From UBA4781 sp963556045 (lineage in GTDB: Bacteria; Chloroflexota; Anaerolineae; Anaerolineales; Anaerolineaceae): a stretch of DNA of 64,000 nucleotides. Numbering within the stretch: position 1 is the stretch's first letter; each line of letters opens with the position of its first letter. Both the position numbers and the translations under genes were made by a program. Under the pieces are notes generated by a model, which saw only the letters and a list, made by a program, of their open reading frames with translations, was not told where the DNA came from and did not search any database. Positions 26,833 through 35,913 of the stretch are shown here, one piece after another. The stretch covers positions 1,240,001-1,304,000 of the forward strand of contig CAUVYA020000002.1 of NCBI GenBank assembly GCA_963556045.3. Direction: 5' to 3'.

Positions 26833-27759
26833 TCATTTCAATGTCGAATATAACAAATCTTTCCAGCACTGAACATCTATCTCCCAGCATACATTGATAT
26901 TCTTTTCCTTATCGGTCACACCCAGTTGGTCAACCACCGTCATACCACTGGTGATAGCACTGACCGTTTCAACATCAACATGATGGAGGCTTTGTTTTGT
27001 ACATATGCCGGGATCAAGCGCTACTGCCATGGTAACCGGGTCGGGAAGTGCCAATCCCGGTTCGTTCAACCAGTCCTTATTGGTTCTGATCGCATGGGCA
27101 TTGCAGTCCAGCGCGAAATCGGCATAGGGGGTTTGAAAAGAACGTACCTGAGCCATCTCAGTTTCCGATAGATTTGCCTGCCCGCGACAATGCTCCCAGC
27201 CAACCATCAATAAAGGAATACCTGATTGGAATACAACCTGGGCAGCTTCAGGATCTACATAGATATTGAACTCAGCGGCGGGGGTAACGTTCCCCAGTGT
27301 GGCTGCAGCGCCGCCCATGGTGTAGCACATGGATATTTTCTCCACAATATCGGGAGCAATGCGCACTGCCAGGGCGATGTTGGTCAACGGTCCCAGGGTG
27401 ATCAGGGTGATGTTTCCGGGATGTGCCCTAACAGCTTCGATAAACGCAGTGATGGCATTGCCCTGCGCTACCGGCAGGCTTGGCTCCGGATAATTCATAT
27501 TTCCCATGCCGTCATCGCCATGGAAAAAATACGCCCAGACCGGTTCACGCATGAGCGGTCGCGCAGCACCCAGGTACACGGGTGTTTCCTTTCCACACAA
27601 TTCAACGGTATAGCGGGCATTCTTCGCCCCTTTTTCGACGGGCACGTTACCGGCTACGACCGATATTCCCACAACATTCACGTCCGGGGTGCGCAGCGCC
27701 ATTAAAATGGCTACTGCATCATCAGAAGCCGTATCGGTATCAATCCAGAAATTTCGCAT
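26833..27759 (-). CDS. inosine-uridine-type nucleoside hydrolase
   Basis: The 308-residue protein has the calcium-binding N-terminal motif (DTDTASDDAVA, residues 8-18) with the canonical DxDxxxDD spacing, plus the C-terminal pocket region (PDPVTMAVALDP). It hydrolyses N-glycosidic bonds of nucleosides to base and ribose. AAGGAG lies seven bases before the start and the previous gene ends 10 bp upstream. Base specificity cannot be predicted. It shares overall pattern with the upstream hydrolase but is divergent, so the two probably differ in preferred nucleoside. Confidence 0.92.
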   Translation of the reverse strand: MRNFWIDTDTASDDAVAILMALRTPDVNVVGISVVAGNVPVEKGAKNARYTVELCGKETPVYLGAARPLMREPVWAYFFHGDDGMGNMNYPEPSLPVAQGNAITAFIEAVRAHPGNITLITLGPLTNIALAVRIAPDIVEKISMCYTMGGAAATLGNVTPAAEFNIYVDPEAAQVVFQSGIPLLMVGWEHCRGQANLSETEMAQVRSFQTPYADFALDCNAHAIRTNKDWLNEPGLALPDPVTMAVALDPGICTKQSLHHVDVETVSAITSGMTVVDQLGVTDKEKNINVCWEIDVQCWKDLLYSTLK

Positions 27760-27769
27760 TGTTTTCTCC

Positions 27770-28711
27770 TTACTGCACGATCCGTGTTAACCGTTCTTTT
27801 ATCAGATCGAGTACTCCAGCAGCATCTACTTCCTGACACACCTGAATGGGTGCACGGTCTTCCCATTGTTTATGCCAATCCGCTATTGTCTGCCCTTTGC
27901 AGCGCCCTTCGGTTTCCACAAAAACCGGAACGGATACGGTCTTGAACAGATGCGGGGCGATCACATAAGCAATAGCAGAGGGATCGTGCGTATGGATACT
28001 GCCCTGCATGCCAAGAAAACGGTCATGGAAATCCTGATAGAGCGGGAGGATCCGTCGAATCAGTTCTGTGGCAGGATTCTTTGCCTGGAAGATCTCGTCG
28101 AAGAGTGAGGGGGTCATAACCACCTGCTCGGTCACATCCAGCCCAACCATCACCACCGGACAAGCCGCCTGCATCACGATATCCGCAGCGTGTGGATCAT
28201 GGTAGATGTTGGCTTCTGCTACAGGGGAGATATTACCGGGGGAAGAAACAGTCCCGCCCATCAAAACGATGCCTTTGATCAAATGTGCAATCTCAGGATC
28301 CGTTTTCAGAGCCACAGCGATATTTGTCAGGGGACCGATCGGCACCAGCATCACCTCACCCGGATATGCACGCACCGTATCAATAATGAACTCTGCTGCA
28401 GACTTTCGGGCAAGCTGCCCTTTAGGTGCAGGTAAATTGATATTCCCCAAACCATCCGAACCATGGATATCGGAAGCGATACCTTCGATCTCCGTGATCA
28501 GCGGCACATCACAGCCGCGCGCAACGGGTATGGCATCATGACCTTCCAGCTCCACCAAACGCAGTGCATTCTGTGCTGTTGTTTCGTTGATGGCATTCCC
28601 AAACACACTGGTCAATCCCATGACTTCCAGCTCGGGTGATCTTAATGCCACCGAGATGGCAATGGTATCATCTACCCCCGGATCGGTATCAATGATTATC
28701 TTTTGTGTCAT
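27770..28711 (-). CDS. inosine-uridine-type nucleoside hydrolase
   Basis: The 313-residue protein begins MTQKIIIDTDPGVDDTIA, the classic DTDPGxDD calcium site, and ends with the HDPSAIAYVIAP pocket block containing the conserved His-Asp. Function as for other nucleoside hydrolases: release of ribose from purine or pyrimidine nucleosides. The start at 28711 has AGAGGTG six bases upstream; the longer frame to 28828 overlaps the YjbQ gene and is unlikely. It lies 13 bp after that gene. Confidence 0.93.
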   Translation of the reverse strand: MTQKIIIDTDPGVDDTIAISVALRSPELEVMGLTSVFGNAINETTAQNALRLVELEGHDAIPVARGCDVPLITEIEGIASDIHGSDGLGNINLPAPKGQLARKSAAEFIIDTVRAYPGEVMLVPIGPLTNIAVALKTDPEIAHLIKGIVLMGGTVSSPGNISPVAEANIYHDPHAADIVMQAACPVVMVGLDVTEQVVMTPSLFDEIFQAKNPATELIRRILPLYQDFHDRFLGMQGSIHTHDPSAIAYVIAPHLFKTVSVPVFVETEGRCKGQTIADWHKQWEDRAPIQVCQEVDAAGVLDLIKERLTRIVQ

Positions 28712-28724
28712 GAAAACACCTCTT

Positions 28725-29141
28725 TTATTTGTTATCTGCCATGATCTGCAGTTGTACCTTGCGTTTACGAGGACCATCAAATTCAAAGAACAGTACACTT
28801 TGCGAACTGCCGAGAAGCAAATGTCCATCTTTGATGATCAGAGAAAGGCTGTTGCCGACGAGAACCGATTTAACATGACCGGCAGCATCAGATGGAGTAT
28901 CGTAGTTATGATGGAAGTCTACACGGGTTGGGATCAAGCGATGCATTTCGGATGCGATATCCTCCAGAGTCATGCTATCAAGGCAGGAATTGATGGTGAT
29001 GGCGGCAGTGGTATGGGGCACGAATACGACACAGATACCTTCTTTGACATTGCTTTCCGCGACAGTTTCCTGCAGCTGCTCTGTAATATTGATAAGACAT
29101 TCGCTCTTCTCGGTACTTACTTTAATTTCCTTGAACATCAT
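28725..29141 (-). CDS. yjbQ: YjbQ/UPF0047 family protein
   Basis: The 138-residue protein matches the YjbQ family (UPF0047) with VVFVPHTTAAITIN, an RVDFHHNYDTPSDAAGHVKSVLVG block and the C-terminal LGSSQSVLFFEFDGPRKRKV. Family members form trimers with a metal-like His site; thiamine phosphate synthase activity was reported for E. coli YjbQ, but the physiological role is unclear. Presence inside a nucleoside operon is a hint that the family acts on phosphorylated sugars or nucleosides. Two ATGs stand in tandem after GAGGCG. Confidence 0.9.
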   Translation of the reverse strand: MMFKEIKVSTEKSECLINITEQLQETVAESNVKEGICVVFVPHTTAAITINSCLDSMTLEDIASEMHRLIPTRVDFHHNYDTPSDAAGHVKSVLVGNSLSLIIKDGHLLLGSSQSVLFFEFDGPRKRKVQLQIMADNK

Positions 29142-29157
29142 CGCCTCTTCATTTGGT

Positions 29158-30159
29158 TTATTTTTTACTTTCTAAAACAGCTAATACTTCTTTTATAGCA
29201 TCTGCTTGAAAAGCATCACTCTGCAGCTTTTCTGCCTTTATAAATTCCAACAACGTTTGTTTATCAGGCAGCGAGGAGCCGGCTCCATAGACCGTAGCCG
29301 CTAAAGCGCCCAGCGCACTGGCTAAGACCGCTGAGGCTGATAGACTCATTCCTTTCGCCCACCCATATAAAAAACCGGCGGTAAAAGAATCTCCAGCGCC
29401 GGTGCTATCTACTGCATTCACATGAAAGGAGGGCAATGCTTTGTTTTCGTTTTTGCTATATACCTGGCAGCCTTTTCCCCCCATTTTGATAGCTACCTGC
29501 TGCACACCCTGCGCGATCATCTCCCCGACCGCTTCATCCAGGGTATGGTTTTCATAGAGAACTGCGATCTCCTGCGGACCGGTTATACAAATGGTCAGGT
29601 CAGATAACAGGCGGCGCACTTCTTCCGGATTCCTGACAACCGGGTCCAAGCCTGTATCCAGGCTGACGGGAACATGATATTTTCGCGCCAGCTCAACCGC
29701 TTTCCAGGCAGCATCTTTTTGCGGGGGTTCGAGTAAAGCATATCCCGAAAGGTGCAGCAGGGCTGCTTCTTTGAACATATCTTCTTTTATATCAGATGGA
29801 TCAAGCAAGGTGTTCGCGCCGCGATGAGAGAACATGGTTCGTTCTCCATCTGGAGTGACAATGATAAAAGTGAGTCCGGTGGCACTAGCGGGTTTTTCAA
29901 TGATAGTGCTTTGCCCGATGTTCGTTGCCGCAAGGTCCTGTCTGACCTTTTCTGCCCAGATGTCGTTTCCGACACAACCCAGTAAAGAGACCTGTTGAGA
30001 AAGGTGGTCAAAGACAAAGGCAGAGTTGACAACCGCCCCCCCTATTTCAGCGGAAACCTGGGGTACCAATCCGTCTCTGCCGGGAATGGGAAACTCTGGA
30101 ACAGGCCATACGGTATCAACATTGATATCACCGAGCAGCAGGAATTTGCCACCGGTCAT
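29158..30159 (-). CDS. PfkB-family carbohydrate kinase
   Basis: The 333-residue kinase shows GDINVDTVWPVPEFPIPGRD at the N-terminus, GGAVVNSA for substrate binding, and an intact DSTGAGDSFTAGF motif with catalytic Asp. The ATGA junction with the TrpF-like gene (30156-30159) means the two are coupled. It is distinct from the second kinase of the operon and has a long C-terminal helical tail. It is a ribokinase-like enzyme for a nucleoside-derived sugar or for a nucleoside itself; I cannot choose between these. Confidence 0.88.
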   Translation of the reverse strand: MTGGKFLLLGDINVDTVWPVPEFPIPGRDGLVPQVSAEIGGAVVNSAFVFDHLSQQVSLLGCVGNDIWAEKVRQDLAATNIGQSTIIEKPASATGLTFIIVTPDGERTMFSHRGANTLLDPSDIKEDMFKEAALLHLSGYALLEPPQKDAAWKAVELARKYHVPVSLDTGLDPVVRNPEEVRRLLSDLTICITGPQEIAVLYENHTLDEAVGEMIAQGVQQVAIKMGGKGCQVYSKNENKALPSFHVNAVDSTGAGDSFTAGFLYGWAKGMSLSASAVLASALGALAATVYGAGSSLPDKQTLLEFIKAEKLQSDAFQADAIKEVLAVLESKK

Positions 30160-30848
30160 GCCTGTACCTCATCTTTTTCACCCGCGCGAATAGCCCTTAC
30201 GAATGCGGCGATCCGTTCGATATCCTTTTCGGTGTTGCTGCCCGGTACATTGGTGGATGTATTGCTATCCACCCCCCGGGGATGTACCTTTTGAATGGAG
30301 GCTTGCACATTGTCGGCGCTCAATCCGCCTGCCAGGATCACGGGGATTCCCACGCTATCAACGATGTGTTTGCTGATATTCCAATCATGGGTAAATCCGG
30401 TCGCCCCCACACCCGGGAAATCAGAGCGTTTGGTATCGAGCAGTAGCAGATCACTCACCGCCGCATACTGCTTTGCGATTTGAACACTTTCTTCGTTTTC
30501 GACCGGAATGGCTTTCATCAGGCGAATATTTTTATCCAGCCGAGAACGAAGGTCGCGCATCGCATCCACTCTGACACAATTCAGGTCGGAGGAAATGTGT
30601 ACGATAGCCGGCTTAACCGCACTGACCATATTCAAAATCTCATCCACATCGGTAGCCATCGTCAATGCCACAGCGGTCGCGTGAGGGGGAAGCGCGGCAG
30701 TTATTTCTCGTGCTTCCTCAAAAGTCAGTTCGGCAGGTACTTCACCATACTTCCCCGCCACAAAGCCGATGTGATCCACCCCCAGTTCGACCGCCTTTAA
30801 AGCAGTTGCAACATCGGTGAATGCGTACACTTGAATGATCTCTTTCAC
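30156..30848 (-). CDS. TrpF-like (phosphoribosylanthranilate isomerase-like) barrel without catalytic Cys
   Basis: The 230-residue protein has the TrpF barrel layout: start IIQVYAFTDVATALKAVELG, catalytic-acid region LLLLDTK (Asp138), then GATGFTHDW, VILAGGL and GVDSNTSTN for phosphate binding. In true PRA isomerase the first strand reads KICG, with a catalytic Cys; here the position is Tyr8 and the Gly is Ala. An Amadori-type rearrangement on PRA by the usual Cys base is therefore unlikely. It has a GTG start. Its place next to a ribokinase-like enzyme suggests isomerisation or aldol-type work on a phosphorylated pentose. No trp genes are near. Confidence 0.8.
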   Translation of the reverse strand: MKEIIQVYAFTDVATALKAVELGVDHIGFVAGKYGEVPAELTFEEAREITAALPPHATAVALTMATDVDEILNMVSAVKPAIVHISSDLNCVRVDAMRDLRSRLDKNIRLMKAIPVENEESVQIAKQYAAVSDLLLLDTKRSDFPGVGATGFTHDWNISKHIVDSVGIPVILAGGLSADNVQASIQKVHPRGVDSNTSTNVPGSNTEKDIERIAAFVRAIRAGEKDEVQA

Positions 30849-30918
30849 TTTTTATCTTCTCTTTCTATTCTTTTAAACCATTACGCTTCATACCAGTAAT
30901 ATAAGGAAGGGTTTGTTA

Positions 30919-31896
30919 CTATTCTTTTTCCTTACTGCTTGCTCTCGCCAATTCCCGTTCCTGGAAACGTTTGGTTTGTTCTACCAGTTTGGTTTGATTG
31001 CGAACGCCATTGATCACCAGCGCCACAATGGTGATGACATACGGAATCATCTGCACCAATTGTGAGGGGATGTTTAATGTTCCCAACTGGTTGGAAAGCG
31101 CATCGGCTATACCAAATAGAATGGCAGCCAGCACCGTTCCCCAGGGTTTCCGCCCTCCCAAATAGACCGCAGCGAGAGCAATAAAGCCGCGACCGGCAGT
31201 CATGTCACGCTGGAAGGAAGACAAATATGCCATTGACAGATTCAGACCGCCGAGCGAAGCCAGAAAACCACTGATAAGGATCGAGATGAATTTCGTCCGT
31301 CGAACATTGATTCCCACAGAGGTGGCAGCAACCGGATCTTCACCCACCGCCCGCAGATGTACACCGAATTTGGTGCTGTACAGTAATTTGCTGATCAGGA
31401 AAGTCAGCAGAAAAGCACCATACACAAAGATATTGTGACCTGAAAGAACAGTCCCTAAGAAGGGAATATCTTCGATGAAGGGAATATTCACGGTTGGCAC
31501 CACCCCGCTTGCCAGAGTGGAAGAACTGCCTTTATCTCCGGTGAGCATGAAAAGCAGGAAAACTGTTCCACCGGATGCCAGGATATTCAACGCGGTCCCT
31601 GCCAGAATGATATTCGTTCCCAGGTAAAGGTGAAAATATGCCAGCAACGCAGAGAACAGGATACCGGCGACAATACCACCCAGGACGCCCAGCCACACAT
31701 TGTGGGTAAAGCCAGATACAATTACACCCGTAAATGCAGAAACCAGCATGGTTCCCTCAAGAGCTATATTAATGGATCCTGATAAGTCGGTAATTAGACC
31801 ACCTAAAGCAGGCAGGATCAAAGCAGTACTGATACGCAGAACGCTGGCAATGAACAGCGCGCTGAAAATACCTTTCAAGGCTAAATTAAAGCTCAT
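30919..31896 (-). CDS. nupQ: nucleoside ABC transporter permease (NupQ/YufQ-type)
   Basis: The 325-residue membrane protein has eight to ten hydrophobic segments and the BPD_transp_2-family block VGEDPVAATSVGINVRRTKFISILISGFLASLGGLNLSM that contacts the ATPase. This is the second permease of the BMP-type nucleoside importers. It starts with GGAGGGAGG six to eight bases before ATG, overlapping the end of the other permease gene by 11 bp. A 70-bp gap then separates it from the TrpF-like gene, with no hairpin seen. Confidence 0.9.
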   Translation of the reverse strand: MSFNLALKGIFSALFIASVLRISTALILPALGGLITDLSGSINIALEGTMLVSAFTGVIVSGFTHNVWLGVLGGIVAGILFSALLAYFHLYLGTNIILAGTALNILASGGTVFLLFMLTGDKGSSSTLASGVVPTVNIPFIEDIPFLGTVLSGHNIFVYGAFLLTFLISKLLYSTKFGVHLRAVGEDPVAATSVGINVRRTKFISILISGFLASLGGLNLSMAYLSSFQRDMTAGRGFIALAAVYLGGRKPWGTVLAAILFGIADALSNQLGTLNIPSQLVQMIPYVITIVALVINGVRNQTKLVEQTKRFQERELARASSKEKE

Positions 31897-33031
31897 CTGA
31901 ACCTCCCTCCAAGAGAGACGAATCTTCTTTGTCTGAATTTTGATCCTTTCTTTCCTCGATCACTCTCTGAACGGTCGGGAGGATCCTTTCTGCCGTAACG
32001 AACAGGATGATGAGAGCCTGAATAACAGCGATCATTTCTCGTGACACATCCGAAGACCGTTCCATGATATTGGCACCTGCCCGTAAATACCCGTACGCCA
32101 ACGCTGTGATAGGAACCATCAGCGGATTATTGCGTGCCAGGATCGCTACGATGATGCCCTCGAAAGCCATGCTGACCGAGATATTCGTGATGATGGAATG
32201 CTGAATTCCCATTGTCATATGGGCGCCAGCCAGAGCACCGTAAATGCCACTGATCGCAAAAACCAGAATGGTGGTCTTCTTTGTATCAATGCCACCATAG
32301 CGGGCGAATTTCATATTGCTTCCGATCATGCGCAATTTATAACCAAATGGTGTTTTGAAAACCAGATAATAAGCAACGATGACAGCCACGATCACGACAT
32401 AGAGCATGACGGTAATATTGGTATTGTTGGAAAACAATGTATATGCCTTGTTGAAAATCGGTATATTGGGGATAAAAGAAGGCAACTGCCCTTCTGGCGG
32501 GAAAATCGCAGAAACGTTGTAGCCGGCATCTTCCGGTTTAATATGAAAAACCAGAAAATAATCGTAAATCTTGATGGCAATCGTGTTCATCATCAACGTG
32601 GAAACAATTTCATTTGCATTGAGGTGTGCCTTCAAATACCCCGGAATCCAACCCCACAGGAACCCCACTGCCCCGCCACTCACCAGAGCAAGGGAAATTC
32701 TCCAAAACGTAGGAAGGGGAACATACAACGCCACCACTCCCGATACCAGTGCACCCAATACTAACTGCCCCTGGGTGCCCATGCTGAACATATTTGCCTT
32801 AAACGCAATGGCGACCGATAAACCCACCAGGATCAACGTGATCGACTCTTCGATCCAATCACCAAAACGATTGAATTTCGAAAAAGGACCGGTCAAGAAT
32901 GCTTTGTAAGCACCAACAGGATCGTCAGATACGAATAAAGTGATGATGAAACCGAGCACTAATGCGATCCCGACCGCAATCAGGATGCGCAGCCCTTCTC
33001 GAACGGTGGGATTTGAAAAGAATTTTTTCAT
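31886..33031 (-). CDS. nupP: nucleoside ABC transporter permease (NupP/YufP-type)
   Basis: The 381-residue protein is the first permease of the BMP-type nucleoside importer, with about eight to ten membrane segments and the family features LNANEIVSTLMMNTIAI and FKTPFGYKLRMIGSNMKFARYGGID. The C-terminus is a charged tail of about 30 residues. Start overlaps the ATPase gene stop in an ATGA junction. Partner genes are the double ATPase upstream and the second permease downstream. Confidence 0.9.
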   Translation of the reverse strand: MKKFFSNPTVREGLRILIAVGIALVLGFIITLFVSDDPVGAYKAFLTGPFSKFNRFGDWIEESITLILVGLSVAIAFKANMFSMGTQGQLVLGALVSGVVALYVPLPTFWRISLALVSGGAVGFLWGWIPGYLKAHLNANEIVSTLMMNTIAIKIYDYFLVFHIKPEDAGYNVSAIFPPEGQLPSFIPNIPIFNKAYTLFSNNTNITVMLYVVIVAVIVAYYLVFKTPFGYKLRMIGSNMKFARYGGIDTKKTTILVFAISGIYGALAGAHMTMGIQHSIITNISVSMAFEGIIVAILARNNPLMVPITALAYGYLRAGANIMERSSDVSREMIAVIQALIILFVTAERILPTVQRVIEERKDQNSDKEDSSLLEGGSDEL

Positions 33032-34572
33032 AGCAGCGCCTCCATTTCTTCAACAGTTTGCCTTTTCACTCCAAGCATGTAGTACCCCAATTCTTCCTCT
33101 TCTACTTTGGAGGCGTCCGGGAAGACCCCGGTGATCTGTCCTTCAAACATGGTAATAATGCGATCTGATAGACTCATCACTTCCGACAGATCTGCTGAGA
33201 CCAGCAAAACCGCTGCACCATCTGTGCGCTTCTTGACCAGTTGTTTGCGAATGAATTCGGTCGCGCCCACATCAATCCCGCGCGTAGGCTGGGCAGCGAT
33301 CAATATTTTCGGATTCGATGAAAACTCACGTGCTACAACCACTTTCTGCATATTTCCGCCCGAGAGGGATGATACCGGCAGTTCCCCATTAGGAGTGAGA
33401 ATACCGAATTTTTTAATTAATTCCTGCCCATTTTTCTCAACAACCTGTTGATCAATAATCAATCCCTTTTTGAATGGAGGTTTGAAAAAACGATCAACGA
33501 TCAGATTGTCATCAATAGATGAAGAAAGCGATAAACCATTGGTCAATCGATCTTCCGGTATATGCGCAACGCCTGCCTGACGCACATCACGGGGAGTTTT
33601 TCCGGTAACAACCTCTTCAGCCACAACCGCATTCCCTGCAGCAGGGGCACGCAGCCCGGTCAACACCTCCACCAATTCCGTCTGACCGTTGCCTTCCACT
33701 CCCGCAACTCCCAGGATCTCGCCGGCATACAGGTTAAAGGAAAGATCCCGCAGCATTGTGCGACCTGTTTCAGAAACATAGGAGAGGTCTTTCACGGTCA
33801 TCACTTTTTCTCCACGTTTCATAGCAGGTTTGTGAATATCCAGGAACACTTCTCTGCCGACCATCATGCGCGCCAAGCCTTCTTTGGTGGCTTCGCTCGT
33901 TTTCATGGTCCCCATGATCTTGCCTTTACGCATGACAGTCACACGATCAGAGATCTCCATTACTTCGCGCAGTTTATGGGTAATGAAAACGATCGTTTTC
34001 CCTTTTTCAATCAGAACACGGACAGCCTTGAATAGATCTTTAGTTTCTTGAGGAGTCAAGACTGCTGTGGGTTCATCAAAAATCAAAATCTCAACGCCCA
34101 AATACAGGATCTTAAGGATCTCGATTCGCTGGCGCATGCCAACATTAATCGTTTCAGTAATGGTGGTTGGTTCTACAAATAAGCCATACTGATCGGATAA
34201 TTCCCTGGTTTCTTCAATTGCCTTTTTCTTGTTTAATCGAACACCTCTGGTAGGTTCATGTCCCAGAACAACATTTTCCGCAGCCGTAAAAGAAGGTACC
34301 TGCATGAAATTCTGGTGAACCATGCCTACCCCTTTTTTCATGGCATCTACCGGGCTTTTGAAAACTACCGGTTCACCATTGATGAGGATTTCACCCGAGG
34401 AGGGTTGTTCTGACCCATATAAAATCTTCATCAATGTAGTTTTCCCTGCCCCATTTTCACCTACAATTGCATGAATTTCGCCTTTTTCAATCTCAAAATC
34501 AACACCATTATTAGCCACTACCCCGTTCGGATATATTTTTCCTATGTTACGCATCTCAACAAGCGGTGCCAT
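33028..34572 (-). CDS. nupO: nucleoside ABC transporter ATP-binding protein with two ATPase domains
   Basis: The 514-residue cytoplasmic protein has two fused nucleotide-binding domains. The first has Walker A GENGAGKTT and Walker B ILIFDEPTAVLTPQE, the second a degenerate Walker A (GVEGNGQTE) with signature VSSLSGGNMQKVVVAREF, as in RbsA and NupO. It powers the BMP-type nucleoside importer. GGAGG lies four bases before the ATG. It is preceded by the binding-protein gene and a strong hairpin in the gap. Confidence 0.92.
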   Translation of the reverse strand: MAPLVEMRNIGKIYPNGVVANNGVDFEIEKGEIHAIVGENGAGKTTLMKILYGSEQPSSGEILINGEPVVFKSPVDAMKKGVGMVHQNFMQVPSFTAAENVVLGHEPTRGVRLNKKKAIEETRELSDQYGLFVEPTTITETINVGMRQRIEILKILYLGVEILIFDEPTAVLTPQETKDLFKAVRVLIEKGKTIVFITHKLREVMEISDRVTVMRKGKIMGTMKTSEATKEGLARMMVGREVFLDIHKPAMKRGEKVMTVKDLSYVSETGRTMLRDLSFNLYAGEILGVAGVEGNGQTELVEVLTGLRAPAAGNAVVAEEVVTGKTPRDVRQAGVAHIPEDRLTNGLSLSSSIDDNLIVDRFFKPPFKKGLIIDQQVVEKNGQELIKKFGILTPNGELPVSSLSGGNMQKVVVAREFSSNPKILIAAQPTRGIDVGATEFIRKQLVKKRTDGAAVLLVSADLSEVMSLSDRIITMFEGQITGVFPDASKVEEEELGYYMLGVKRQTVEEMEALL

Positions 34573-34597
34573 TTTGCCTCCAATAATTGAACAGAGG

Positions 34598-34626
34598 GTA
34601 GACAGAGGTTTTTCAACCTCTGTCTA
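34598..34626 (-). promoter_or_regulatory. GNRA-capped hairpin between binding-protein and ATPase genes
   Basis: A perfect 13-bp stem (34598-34610 with 34615-34626 plus one) reads in RNA as GTAGACAGAGGTT, tetraloop GAAA, and its complement. It lacks a following U tract, so it is not a classic terminator. It follows the binding-protein stop by 16 bases and precedes the ATPase start. It would protect the 3' end of the binding-protein message and raise its level above that of the permease genes. Confidence 0.6.
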
Positions 34627-34642
34627 CTTCTTCTTGTTTTCT

Positions 34643-35701
34643 TTAGAATGCTGTATCTACAGCAACTTTCCCATCAGCAACGTCGGCTTCCACCTGGTTG
34701 ATCTGATCTTTGATATCCTGAGGAGTCAAGGATTCATAGACTTCATTCTTGGCGATCCCAACACCACCTTCAGTAATACCGAGGGCTTCACTTGATCCAT
34801 AAGGTAGAGTGCCTTCAAGGTGCATCTTTAATGCGCGGTAGAGGCTATTGTCAACATTCTTCATCATGGAAGTTGCGATCACGGCAGCCAAATCGGGATT
34901 GGTATCCATTATGATGGTTGCCTGGTCTGAATCAACGCCGATGGCATAATTGCCTGTTTCTTGAGCAGCCTGGAAGATGCCATCACCGGTTGCGCCGGCA
35001 ACCTGGAACACATAATCGGCACCCTGCTGGTACATAGCCAACGCCTGTTCCTTGCCCTTGGCAGGATCATTCCAACCGCCGGCATAGTTCAACAGAACCT
35101 GGTAATCTGCATTCACAGATAAAACGCCCTGTGTGTATCCAACAATGAAATCGTTGATAACCGGGATATCCTGAGCACCAACCACACCAACGATTCCACT
35201 CTGGGTCATCAAACCGGCATAGACGCCGGCAACGTAAGAACCTTCATTCTGCTTGTAGGTGATCGAATAGACATTCTCACAAGCATTGGAGCAGTTCTCG
35301 ATGGTTGGTTCGGTATCATAGATCATGAAGAATTTATCGGGGTATTTCCCTGCGATGACTTCCAAATAACCGATCATCTGCCAGGTACCCATGATCATGA
35401 TGTCGTATTCTTCATTGGCGGCTGCGTCCTCTAAGCCAGATTCCCAGGCAACCGGATCGGTTCCCATTTCAATGGTTTTATACTCGAAACCGAATTCTTC
35501 AGAAGCCTGTTTGATGCCGCGTTCGGCGGAATCGAAGAAGGATTTATCGCCCAGAACACCATTCACCAGGTGAATCACTTTGAGGGGTTCGGTGCCTGAA
35601 GCGGTGTCCGCTGCAGCATCATCTGCTCCGTTGGAGCAGGCTGTTAACAGCATACCAGATACGAGCAGTAATGCTAAGATTGTAAAAATTTTACTCTTCA
35701 T
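34643..35701 (-). CDS. BMP-family nucleoside-binding lipoprotein
   Basis: The 352-residue protein has a lipoprotein signal peptide with lipobox LLTAC (Cys21) and the BMP domain: VIHLVNGVLGDKSFFDSAERGIKQ, EYDIMIMGTWQMI, QNEGSYVAGVYAGLMTQSG and the Gly/Trp block YAGGWNDPAKGKEQALAMYQQGADYVFQVAGATGDG. Relatives such as PnrA and BmpA bind purine nucleosides. It is membrane-anchored and hands ligand to the NupO/P/Q-like importer encoded next. Start 35701 has TAGGAGA eight bases upstream. It heads the long operon running to 22959. Confidence 0.92.
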   Translation of the reverse strand: MKSKIFTILALLLVSGMLLTACSNGADDAAADTASGTEPLKVIHLVNGVLGDKSFFDSAERGIKQASEEFGFEYKTIEMGTDPVAWESGLEDAAANEEYDIMIMGTWQMIGYLEVIAGKYPDKFFMIYDTEPTIENCSNACENVYSITYKQNEGSYVAGVYAGLMTQSGIVGVVGAQDIPVINDFIVGYTQGVLSVNADYQVLLNYAGGWNDPAKGKEQALAMYQQGADYVFQVAGATGDGIFQAAQETGNYAIGVDSDQATIIMDTNPDLAAVIATSMMKNVDNSLYRALKMHLEGTLPYGSSEALGITEGGVGIAKNEVYESLTPQDIKDQINQVEADVADGKVAVDTAF

Positions 35702-35913
35702 TGTTTCTCCTAATATTCTTTCCAATTTTAGTTTGTATTCGTGGAACTCTTTATTCTTCCACCTGTACCGTATTCTTTTCCTCAACGCCTCCTTTCATAA
35801 AACATCCATTTTTTTCATTTAATGAAATTGGATCAATTCATGAGGTCAGATATTGTCTTTCCAATTTCCGAACCAAAATTTTATGTCTATCCACACAATA
35901 GTGCAGTAAAAGG

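Noticed and set aside
30961..30975. AAACGTTT core similar to the LacI operators at 38098
   Set aside because: It lies inside the coding sequence of the nucleoside permease (QTKRFQERE region) and lacks the flanking GC arms. A second one near 25787 is likewise inside the SIS gene.
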